Below, in pieces: positions 17,362 to 25,621 of a stretch of 25,621 nucleotides of DNA. Origin of the DNA: a virus. Numbering within the stretch: the first letter of the stretch is position 1; the number at the start of each line of letters is the position of its first letter. Under the pieces are notes generated by a model. The model saw only the letters and a list, made by a program, of their open reading frames with translations. It did no database searches and was not told where the DNA came from. The position numbers were made by a program, and so were the translations under genes. Location of the stretch: the IMG/VR virus record IMGVR_UViG_3300029263_000131, positions 1 to 25,621 of that record, one strand, 5' to 3'.

Positions 17362-20300
17362 TTAACTCGCAAGCGCTATAATTCTTAAATCTTTTATCAA
17401 AGGAATAATAGAAGAATTTTTAGTAGTCATTACAATTTTTACAGAGACAGATGTAAATTCTGGCAAATCTCTTACATCAAAATCATATTCCCTAAATTCA
17501 AGTTCTATTTTAGAGGCATTTTCATACACAGTTGGTCTAACCATTAAACTGTATGGTAGTTCTGAAAATTCTTGATCTTCTGATGTTTTAATTCTATAAT
17601 AAAAATCTACATCACAACCTATTTGTCTACAAACTCCGGCGATAACACGCAATGACGAAGAAGCCTGATCTAGTGTGACTTCTCTTGTCATATACTTAGT
17701 TGCGGCCGATCCGCCAGAAGCAGAAAGTTCTGAGACAAAACCAGTATTTACGTGTCCTACATTTCCTCTTACAATATCAATAGGTGAATTTGTTTTATTT
17801 GAAATAAGAATTGCACTCATTCTTTCTGTATCAATAACAGGAGAAAGATTTGAATTGTCCGAAGATAGTCCAATTTTAAACACCAATGATTTTTTATCTA
17901 ATTGATTTGCAGTGGTATTGAAAAGTTTTTCATTAAATTCTGTTGCAATCATTCTAGGAGCATTATATTTAATATTCTCATTTGGAACAAATCCAGTGTA
18001 TGTAGGATCTTTGATGCCCGGAATTTTTGAGCTATCCTGAGAAGTACCAGATAATCCTCTATAAAGAAAAGTTAAATCTGTTTTAGGCAATTCAATACTT
18101 TGGATTGTAGGTTTCATTAAGTCATATTTAAAATTGGCCCTATATTGTGGAGAATATATTGAATTACTTTTAAGAGTATATAAATTAGTTGCAGATGGCA
18201 AATCAGTAGCGGTATAGGCAGTACTAGGAGCATCAGAACCAGTAGGATAAAATTGTCCACGCATGTCGATTGTAAAACTATTATAAGTCGTGTCTGTTAC
18301 CAAGTGACTCCCATTTAACGATCCGTGTGGGAAAGTGTCATAAGTTCCAAATATATTAGAAAGAGTAACATAATTATAACCATTTGCTTCCCATAATACT
18401 GTAGGAACACAACCACTAGAATCTGGAACAAAAAATGTAACTTTTGATGAATCAGCGGTAAGTTTCATTGAATTGGGAGAAAATTCTTCCGACCAACTAT
18501 CATTTTTCGCATCGTCATATTCAGAATTTTCGATATAAACATTAGAAGTAGATTGTGTTGCGAAAGAAGCTTTTGATACTCTAAATTTTAAATCTTCCAT
18601 TTGATCTGCTGTCCAAGTAGAAGCATTCTGAGATTTGAAGAAAACTCCAGCATGTGGTTGTTTAGAAATAACTCCAGATCCGTCAAGAGCCTCTTGCCCC
18701 ATTCTAGAAATATGACATCTATATCCTTGGGTGTCTGCCATAATAACAATACAATATTCTTGCTGATGTTTTACAAATACCGGAGAAGGAAATACAAATG
18801 ATGTTGGTAAATTTCCTGTTTCAGAAGTTTTTACATCTTTTGGATATACACGTTTCTGTGCCAAAATTCTAGGGCCAGGATATCCATTCACTGTTTCTCT
18901 AAGTTGACAAGTAACAGGTTTTACTGCATCTTTTGTCGAGAAGAATAATTCTACAGCGGTAATAAATGCACCGTCTTTTGAATCAATCATAATAGTCTGT
19001 GCGAGTGGGTCATACCAACCACTTGAAGCAAATGGTTGACCTTCAATTGAAAAGTTATTACCACTTATTGCCTCAGAGCCTGAAACGCTGCGGGTTGAAA
19101 ATTCTGGAACTCTTGTCAAAACAATCTGGTCTTGAACAGTTTCAATGATACCTCTAGCAGTATAGGTCGTTTCGGTCTGAGTATCAGCCCCACTACCATT
19201 TGCAATTTGGTCTGTCAATCTAAATACTCTTTCACCAGTTTTAAATCTTATATTTGAAGTATCGGGAATTGTGAAAATTCCAGTAATAAATCCAGAACTA
19301 TCCGCCATCAAAGATGTGGTACTTCCTGCAACTTTTGCTGTTGAGTATGTTCCAACATTTTTTTCGACAAACCCAGCAGGATTTGAAGGATTGGGCCATC
19401 TAGCGATTAATTGTTCACCAGATTGGAACCCTGCACTATATATCACAGGGGCAGCAGCATGTCTAGTCTGAGTTTCTGTATTACCATATTGATTGAAGTG
19501 AAGTTTCAAGCTTGTATTACTAATAAATTCTACATCATATAAAGTACATTTAAATCCACTTGTAGCACCTACCAGTTCCAGTTTACCTCTATTATCAACA
19601 ACATTTGCAATCAAACCACTTTCTGTTCTATCAGATGAAACTCTGATCGGTGTATCTGTTGTTGTTAATTTTGCTGTTGTATTACAAAACTCCGAAACAC
19701 CAACACCATCAAAAAACGCATACAATGTAGTGTTGGGTTTCATTCCCTCAGCACTGAAATATACATCTCTAGAGCGAATATAAGGAATTACCTCTGTGTT
19801 CAATACTCTGGTTCCGACATTTTGTGTTCTATCTTTAGGTGATACAATTTCTTGTATTCCTGTTCTATCTCTTGTACCAGTTTTAGTATAGCTAATATTA
19901 GTTCTACTCAATTGCCGAATATTGCCAGCATGGCCCGCTGCCCAACCGCCACCTTGATGACCAGCACCTACTGTACTGCGACTGATTTCACTTTGGCCAG
20001 TCCAATTCTTTTCCCAAGAATTCCATGTTGTTCCCATGATACCATTTTCTGGAATAACACCAGATTTTATTAAATTATCATAATCACCTCTATTGTCTGT
20101 TACAATATCGGGGGCCTGTTTTGTGTTTTTCCAATCGTCACTTGATGGAAACAGTGAAAGCGAACCTCTAAATGAGAAAATTGCAAATGGATTCACGTTA
20201 ATAGTTTTAGAAGATGCCTCTTGTGTGATAAAATATTTACTTGTATATGGCAAATAAACTTTACCATCTTTCAATGCATATCCACTAGAAGCCCTGGCAT

Positions 20301-23300
20301 TGATAACCATATTTACATTTTTTTCTGAAAAGAAAGGACGCAAAGTTTTAGAATCAGAATCTATAGAAACTCTATAGTCTCCATCATATACATTTCCGAT
20401 TTTATGATTTTGAAATTGATCTACAATAAATCCATTTTTAAATCTATCGTTACCATTTTCATCAGTCACCTTCATATCCATAGTGTCTTTTTCTAAAAGA
20501 TTGAGACTAGTATAATATTCTAATGTTGATATTCTTTTTTCTAATTTACCAATATCTCGCATTGTATATCTTTTATTATCAATCATTTTAGTACTAATTG
20601 AATCAGGGCCCAATGTGTAAGGATCTGTTTCTAGTTCATACAATACCATTCCATCGACAGGTTGTTCTGGCGATTGTGGAATACCTGAAGGTGCTCCATA
20701 TTTAACTCTTACTTCTCCATTTGGATTCATATAAAGTTTATCTTTTCTACCAAAATATGCTCTTAAATCTGCACTGATAGAAGATCCATTAATAGGATAA
20801 TCTTTTGCAGTAGAAACCACACCACGACCATATGGCCACCCAGTAATTTGTTCATATGTTGCAACTGGTCTAAAATCAAAAGAATCTGAAAGACGGTCGC
20901 CATCAAATGATGGAATATCTTCATATCTTAAATATGAATCGACAGACGCATAATCTCCCGAAGAAACATGGTTCCAATAATCATAAATTAAAATTGGGCG
21001 GCCGCCACATGGGGTACTACCAGATTTCAAAGAAATTTTACCCAACTGAATAATTGATTTCTTTTGTCCATCAAATAAATTATATCTTTCTGTGATGTCA
21101 TTTAATTTTACAGGTACTTCTGTTGGATTGTATATAGAAGTGATACCGTTGACATATAATGCTTCTATTTCTGCCTTAAACGGATTGATAATGTTATTTA
21201 CTGTTAGTTGAGATGTTACTGCGGCCAAAGTACCGGCTGTCGGTGCTAAATCTATATTAAATGGACTTGTAGATGTTTGTTCATAGAAATCATATGCCTT
21301 TTGAGCAAATTCAAAATCTGCTTTGGTCATTTGGTGTATATTTTTCTTTGTGCCACCAGAGATTTCAACTCTATACGCATGATTTGTCACATTACAAGTA
21401 TCATAAATTTTTACAATTTTATTAATATCCGATTTTTTCAATTGAAATTCAGATACAGACAATACTAAATCACTATTAGTTCCAACTGTAAACGTAGGAC
21501 TAATTCCATTTTGAGAAGTCTTTTTCAAGTATGGGATATCTGTTAAATATGAGGCTGCATCAGTTCTACTGGCAACTGTTGTGTCTGTATTATCATATGC
21601 AGTACCGGCTATTGCAGTACCAGCAACATCGGTCAATGAATATGGCAATTCTATATGATTGGTTATAAGTGTTTTTGTTTTTTCTTTAGAAACTTTTTTC
21701 TTAACTGGTGCGATTATAGTTGCTGCATCGCCACTAGCCCAACCGATACTATTAATAGTTATGACTACTTCTTGCATACTTGCGCCATATGCAAAAGTAG
21801 TAGGAACTCCAATTAATCCGGCATTACTACCACTTGCAGATGGAATTTTTGCGACAGTATAGAGACTTTCTTGATTAGTGAAAACATTATCTCCATCTAC
21901 AGATAATGTAAATGTATAAGACGAAGATGCAGATGCACTAAATTGTTTCATAACTGAGTATTGAGTATCTACTGTAGAATTTCCACTGATCGCATCTACA
22001 TTTCTAATAGTTTGTGTCCACCTATGACCAGTTGGAATTACACTACTACCTGTAGGATTTTGTAGGACAGATTTACTAAACAATCTACCAGAGGCAGTTC
22101 CATTACTAATCTTATTTGTACTTGCGCCTGTACCACTAGGAAAAGTACCATTTGATGCAACCCCTGTTGCTTCCAATAATACTTCATTCAAAACAAATCC
22201 ATTACTAGGCAAAAATCCTGTTGGTTCCGATGTTAGGTTGCCAGCATTTAATTGTTTTATCAGTAGGAGTCCAGTGAAAGAATTATAATGATAATTTATT
22301 GCCCGTACATTTGTATTGTACTTATCATACAACATACATTTATTAGTGAAAGTTCCTGCAACATCCATAAGAGTCAATTTAGTAAGAATATTTGCACCAA
22401 AATCATAATAGTTGGCGACAGCTTTACTTTCAGAAACAATAGATCTTGCATCTGACATACTATATTCTACACTAGTTCTTGGATTTTTTTCATAATTTAT
22501 ATCATATAGATATACTTTCCAAATTCCTGTTTCTTGAAATGTTTGAGGTGGGGCAAATGATGATGTCGTACTCGCGTTTATTTTTGCAGAAGAAGCAGAA
22601 TCTTTAAAATATTCAACTGCTTTTACTTTCGCGCTTGCGATAACATCAATACCATATGTGTTTGTACCTAAACTAGTTCCACTACCTTGGAAAAATACAC
22701 TATCTTCATTATATCCAATAACAGATTCATAATCGGCTGGTACTGTAGTATCTGATTTAATTGAAACAAAATCGTTATTTGCCGCTGAACCAATATGAGA
22801 ATTTACGATTTTTACCTGAGTGTCTATTTTCGGCAACCCCTTTACATCGGTGACATATACAAATGTACCAAGATCAACAGGAATATACTCGTTATTCACT
22901 TGATAATTAGTTCTAGACTTATCATACATTACATATTTTGACGAATTAGAAGATGGTTTTCTTTGTATCTCATAACCTTTAACATATGCCTTACCCGATT
23001 CAACACCGATTGCAATTTTATCTCTTGCGGCAGCAATTAAATTGTCGTGTGTTAGGCCAGGATAATACTTTGTTGCAGTAGTATCCAGAGTTTGTGTACT
23101 ATATGTTATTAAATCAGAAGCAGATATTTGGTGGGCCATTCCCTCACCATTAATTACCATACCAACATCATCTGGGAAAGTCGAAAGGGCAAAACTTCTT
23201 GCGGCGACTTCTGTATCAAAAACAAAATCAGGCATAGTATATACACCTTGATTTTGGTTCTCTTTAAGATATTCCCGTATATCTAACATGAACGGGGTCA

Positions 23301-24339
23301 CAGTATAATCACCAGATTCATCAAAAGTTCTTCTGGCCAGTGTTTTCATCAACTGAGTATATATCGTGGTGTCTACAACACTTGCCATAGCACCAGATTC
23401 TACTACAATAAGTTCAACAAAATTTGTAGTATCTATAACATCTATCGCACGTTTTGTCAACTTTAAAGTTATCTTCAATCTATCTGCGCCGGGCGCTGAT
23501 CTATTTGCAGTACCCAATGCATTGTCTAGTAGTGAAGTATCATCACTTGAAGTGGTAAGAGATTCTACAATTTCCAAACCAATTTTATAAGAAGGATTGC
23601 TGGAATATTTGTCTAGAATAATTTTTTGAGGCGCAACCCGAATAAGTTTGCCTTGAATATAATAAACACCTTCTTCAATAAATGCAATACTACCGACACC
23701 AATAGGACTGACAACAGCGGTATTCAATTTAACCGTAGCCTGCATATTTGAACCATCAGTAGTAGATGTAAATAATGTTTCACCTTCAACAAAAGTTGAT
23801 GTAGCACCTACTGCAATTGTAACTGTTTCACCATTAACTGTAAAACTAGTAGTGCCTGGCGTAGTATTTAAAATTGCCTCATTGACACCATCACCATCAG
23901 AATCTACAACTGTGGACGATGCCGGAGCTCCTTCTAGATATTTCAAATATAAAGTTGTCGGTTCGTCATTGACATCATCAATAACAGAATCGGAATTCAA
24001 ATCTTCTGCATCTATATAATGGACGCATAGGGCTTTCAATCCTGTAGACTTACCTTGTACAATTTTACCAACAAAATCAGCGGCACTTGACAAAGAACCA
24101 ACTAAATCAACTTTGACGTATCCTGCCTGTAAGTCCAATGCAGATTGGCCAGGAATTACCATTGCACCTTCTTTGAAGAAATGATCAGATAAATGCGAAA
24201 CCTGTTGTTGTAACACAGTTTGTATTTGTGTCAATTCTCTTGCCTGAACAGAATTGCCCGGCTTAAATAATATCTGTAGATAACCTTTATTTACGTCATA
24301 ATCGTCAAAATAAGGTGTGACATTAAGATTTAAAGTCAT
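17362..24339 (-). CDS. DUF4815-type giant virion structural protein (2325 residues)
   Basis: ATG 24339 to TAA. The N-terminus is diagnostic of DUF4815 phage structural proteins: NVTPYFDDYDVNKGYLQILF, KPGNSVQARELTQIQTVLQQ, HLSDHFFKEGAMVIPGQ. Further family blocks: GGRPILIYDYWNH near 1112; YTMRDIGKLEKRISTLEYYT near 1255; GMKPNTTLYAFFDGVGVSEFC near 1533; FRLTD after a TIPDTSNIRFKTGERV segment near 1700; DPLAQTIMIDSKDGAFITAV near 1777, followed by a beta-sandwich-like region with CQLRETVNGYPGPR and YRCHISRMGQ. The C-terminal 500 residues are beta-rich and end LIKDLRIIALAS. Marine T4-like phages carry a homolog near gp8. Its position right after gp8, where T4 has gp9 to gp12, suggests a peripheral baseplate or fibre-attachment protein, but this is inference. 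The ribosome site is only moderate (GAGAG about 10 bases upstream). Confidence 0.9.
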   Translation of the reverse strand: MTLNLNVTPYFDDYDVNKGYLQILFKPGNSVQARELTQIQTVLQQQVSHLSDHFFKEGAMVIPGQSALDLQAGYVKVDLVGSLSSAADFVGKIVQGKSTGLKALCVHYIDAEDLNSDSVIDDVNDEPTTLYLKYLEGAPASSTVVDSDGDGVNEAILNTTPGTTSFTVNGETVTIAVGATSTFVEGETLFTSTTDGSNMQATVKLNTAVVSPIGVGSIAFIEEGVYYIQGKLIRVAPQKIILDKYSSNPSYKIGLEIVESLTTSSDDTSLLDNALGTANRSAPGADRLKITLKLTKRAIDVIDTTNFVELIVVESGAMASVVDTTIYTQLMKTLARRTFDESGDYTVTPFMLDIREYLKENQNQGVYTMPDFVFDTEVAARSFALSTFPDDVGMVINGEGMAHQISASDLITYSTQTLDTTATKYYPGLTHDNLIAAARDKIAIGVESGKAYVKGYEIQRKPSSNSSKYVMYDKSRTNYQVNNEYIPVDLGTFVYVTDVKGLPKIDTQVKIVNSHIGSAANNDFVSIKSDTTVPADYESVIGYNEDSVFFQGSGTSLGTNTYGIDVIASAKVKAVEYFKDSASSAKINASTTSSFAPPQTFQETGIWKVYLYDINYEKNPRTSVEYSMSDARSIVSESKAVANYYDFGANILTKLTLMDVAGTFTNKCMLYDKYNTNVRAINYHYNSFTGLLLIKQLNAGNLTSEPTGFLPSNGFVLNEVLLEATGVASNGTFPSGTGASTNKISNGTASGRLFSKSVLQNPTGSSVIPTGHRWTQTIRNVDAISGNSTVDTQYSVMKQFSASASSSYTFTLSVDGDNVFTNQESLYTVAKIPSASGSNAGLIGVPTTFAYGASMQEVVITINSIGWASGDAATIIAPVKKKVSKEKTKTLITNHIELPYSLTDVAGTAIAGTAYDNTDTTVASRTDAASYLTDIPYLKKTSQNGISPTFTVGTNSDLVLSVSEFQLKKSDINKIVKIYDTCNVTNHAYRVEISGGTKKNIHQMTKADFEFAQKAYDFYEQTSTSPFNIDLAPTAGTLAAVTSQLTVNNIINPFKAEIEALYVNGITSIYNPTEVPVKLNDITERYNLFDGQKKSIIQLGKISLKSGSTPCGGRPILIYDYWNHVSSGDYASVDSYLRYEDIPSFDGDRLSDSFDFRPVATYEQITGWPYGRGVVSTAKDYPINGSSISADLRAYFGRKDKLYMNPNGEVRVKYGAPSGIPQSPEQPVDGMVLYELETDPYTLGPDSISTKMIDNKRYTMRDIGKLEKRISTLEYYTSLNLLEKDTMDMKVTDENGNDRFKNGFIVDQFQNHKIGNVYDGDYRVSIDSDSKTLRPFFSEKNVNMVINARASSGYALKDGKVYLPYTSKYFITQEASSKTINVNPFAIFSFRGSLSLFPSSDDWKNTKQAPDIVTDNRGDYDNLIKSGVIPENGIMGTTWNSWEKNWTGQSEISRSTVGAGHQGGGWAAGHAGNIRQLSRTNISYTKTGTRDRTGIQEIVSPKDRTQNVGTRVLNTEVIPYIRSRDVYFSAEGMKPNTTLYAFFDGVGVSEFCNTTAKLTTTDTPIRVSSDRTESGLIANVVDNRGKLELVGATSGFKCTLYDVEFISNTSLKLHFNQYGNTETQTRHAAAPVIYSAGFQSGEQLIARWPNPSNPAGFVEKNVGTYSTAKVAGSTTSLMADSSGFITGIFTIPDTSNIRFKTGERVFRLTDQIANGSGADTQTETTYTARGIIETVQDQIVLTRVPEFSTRSVSGSEAISGNNFSIEGQPFASSGWYDPLAQTIMIDSKDGAFITAVELFFSTKDAVKPVTCQLRETVNGYPGPRILAQKRVYPKDVKTSETGNLPTSFVFPSPVFVKHQQEYCIVIMADTQGYRCHISRMGQEALDGSGVISKQPHAGVFFKSQNASTWTADQMEDLKFRVSKASFATQSTSNVYIENSEYDDAKNDSWSEEFSPNSMKLTADSSKVTFFVPDSSGCVPTVLWEANGYNYVTLSNIFGTYDTFPHGSLNGSHLVTDTTYNSFTIDMRGQFYPTGSDAPSTAYTATDLPSATNLYTLKSNSIYSPQYRANFKYDLMKPTIQSIELPKTDLTFLYRGLSGTSQDSSKIPGIKDPTYTGFVPNENIKYNAPRMIATEFNEKLFNTTANQLDKKSLVFKIGLSSDNSNLSPVIDTERMSAILISNKTNSPIDIVRGNVGHVNTGFVSELSASGGSAATKYMTREVTLDQASSSLRVIAGVCRQIGCDVDFYYRIKTSEDQEFSELPYSLMVRPTVYENASKIELEFREYDFDVRDLPEFTSVSVKIVMTTKNSSIIPLIKDLRIIALAS

Positions 24340-24365
24340 ATTTGTTTTCTCTCATTAAGGCAGAA

Positions 24366-25621
24366 TTAAAATTCAAAGACTACTTTGATATCTTCGATTT
24401 GGTCGATAGCGCGTGATACTGGTTGTCTATTTTCTGTATACAGAACTTTACCAGAACCAGTTTCCACATCAAATGTAGTTTCATCAGAAGTACCAAAATC
24501 TGGATGTTGTGGTCCTCTATAAGATTCTTCAGTTGAAGGATCTAACGTAGTTTTTTCTAGTGGATCTGCTAGAATCGCAATCTGTCGGAATACTGATTGT
24601 GTGCCAGATACAGGGAATACAACTTTGGTAGTGGATACTGGTGAGGATGCAGAATTGAGTCTAGTGGATTGTTCGTCATACTCAAGCTTCATTGCAATCA
24701 TAATATAATAACCACCCATTTCTTCTACAGCATCCCAACCATGTCCCTTTTCTGGGGAAATAATAGGTTTTACTTTGACTGCATTAACATTTGGATTTCC
24801 GCCAGATAATGCAGGGAGATCATTTGTGGACACTGTTGCATTATCTACATTTGTCCAACTCGATCCCTCATCAGAAATTTGAAACTTGGAAATTTTGCCA
24901 CTGGCACCACCATTTTCTACAATACCATATGCCTTAAATCCTGTACCATTACCAGAAATTGTTATACCGGGCGCAATGATAAAACTTTGTGCAGCTGCAG
25001 CGGAAATAGTTCCGTTTAATGTTGCGGTTGCAGTTGTTCCAGAAACCGCCCAATTAGTGATTTCAAACTGTTGCATCGGACTAGATGATGTATTGATAAG
25101 GTGATATCCCTTATAGGCCTGATTAGTTACATTTTCAATAGTTGGAATAGAGATAGTTGTAGAACCATCGAAAGTAAATCCAGATCTCAAAATATTAGGT
25201 AAATATCCAATACCACCCGCCACGGCTCCACCAGTTTCATTTGGTAGAATCTTAACATGTTTAATTTTACCAATAGTTGCAGCAGGACCACCAGCAGCAG
25301 TCTGAACTGCCCATTGAATATCCTCTGCTGTCGAACCACCAGCATTTGGGTCATACATGATAGTATCAATAGGAATATAGTCTTTGGTTAAAAACTTCAA
25401 AGATTTTGTTAGAGCGATAGAATACATATACTTCCAAATATATCCATCACTAGTTGTTTCCATAATAGTTGTGGAAGTAGTCGATGGTTTGACAGTCGAT
25501 GCAACTTGTACTACGGTATCAGTATCGTTTGTGTACAGCATGTTGTTGATACACTTATATACGTTGTATTGATTGTTGCCCTCTGTAATTACATAAGAAT
25601 TTGGAATAATTTCTTCTCCCC
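24366..25621 (-). CDS. 8: Baseplate wedge protein, T4 gp8-like (partial, N-terminus beyond window)
   Basis: The open frame continues upstream of the internal ATG at 25541 to the window edge (IIPNSYVITEGNNQYNVYKC precedes that Met), so 25541 is not the start; 417 residues are visible. Recognisable gp8 features of marine T4-like phages: YVIT…YNVYKCINN, then SDGYIWKYMYSIALTKSLKFL and KDYIPIDTI; middle region KGHGWDAVEEMGGYYIMIAM; and the ending GKVLYTENRQPVSRAIDQIE followed by DIKVVFEF, a highly typical gp8 C-terminus. In T4, gp8 is a dimer in each baseplate wedge that connects with gp10, gp7 and gp6. The TAA is 26 bases from the DUF4815 gene, suggesting one transcript. Assignment rests on remembered family motifs, not a search. 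Confidence 0.8.
   Translation of the reverse strand, partial: GEEIIPNSYVITEGNNQYNVYKCINNMLYTNDTDTVVQVASTVKPSTTSTTIMETTSDGYIWKYMYSIALTKSLKFLTKDYIPIDTIMYDPNAGGSTAEDIQWAVQTAAGGPAATIGKIKHVKILPNETGGAVAGGIGYLPNILRSGFTFDGSTTISIPTIENVTNQAYKGYHLINTSSSPMQQFEITNWAVSGTTATATLNGTISAAAAQSFIIAPGITISGNGTGFKAYGIVENGGASGKISKFQISDEGSSWTNVDNATVSTNDLPALSGGNPNVNAVKVKPIISPEKGHGWDAVEEMGGYYIMIAMKLEYDEQSTRLNSASSPVSTTKVVFPVSGTQSVFRQIAILADPLEKTTLDPSTEESYRGPQHPDFGTSDETTFDVETGSGKVLYTENRQPVSRAIDQIEDIKVVFEF

Overview
This window looks like a piece of a T4-like (contractile-tailed) phage genome, most likely a marine one, cut from the late virion-structure region. The DNA is AT-rich by eye. All nine genes lie on the minus strand, packed end to end with gaps of 1 to 67 bases. 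There is no tRNA, no mobile element and no host metabolic gene. The strongest anchors are the end of a T4 gp8-like baseplate wedge protein at the right edge and a giant DUF4815-type structural protein beside it; both resemble proteins of marine T4-like phages such as cyanophages and pelagiphages. The host cannot be named from this sequence.

Read in the direction of transcription (right to left), the layout is: (1) 25621-24366, baseplate wedge gp8, N-terminus outside the window; (2) 24339-17362, a 2325-residue DUF4815 structural protein, in the place where T4 has genes 9 to 12; (3) 17359-17153, a 68-residue protein with a coiled-coil tail; (4) 17151-15985, a 388-residue helical fibre-like protein with two copies of a 42-residue repeat, ending where related fibres would begin a chaperone domain; (5) 15964-12368, a 1198-residue glycine-rich fibre or adhesin with a gpJ-like poly-glycine tip; (6) 12337-11624, a 237-residue protein with a poly-Gly linker and a 'KIVCTEMYRQ' domain; (7-9) three tandem paralogous virion proteins of 784, 1522 and at least 1529 residues, the last running off the left edge.

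The most distinctive part is 1-11634. The three paralogs share an N-terminal motif (GFSIQRN), a central block of about 64 residues (…DQAAVDQDDDYAW…PVHC.YS…) and a C-terminal module (FVVRE.D…INP.EQL.IT…GNGMRI). They differ by large insertions: about 500-550 extra residues in the two long ones, and an FCCH-like beta domain only in the short one. The two long genes each have an exact T4-type late promoter octamer (TATAAATA) at the same distance, 36 bases, from the start codon, followed by an AGGAGAT ribosome binding site. A near match (AATAAATA) precedes the 237/784-residue gene pair. No comparable octamer was seen in the short gaps between genes 1 to 5, which are probably co-transcribed.

Taken together, the window encodes the outer baseplate and the fibre or adhesin apparatus used for host recognition. 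Virion location and host-binding roles are inferred from family resemblance and context; the paralog family itself has no function I can name.
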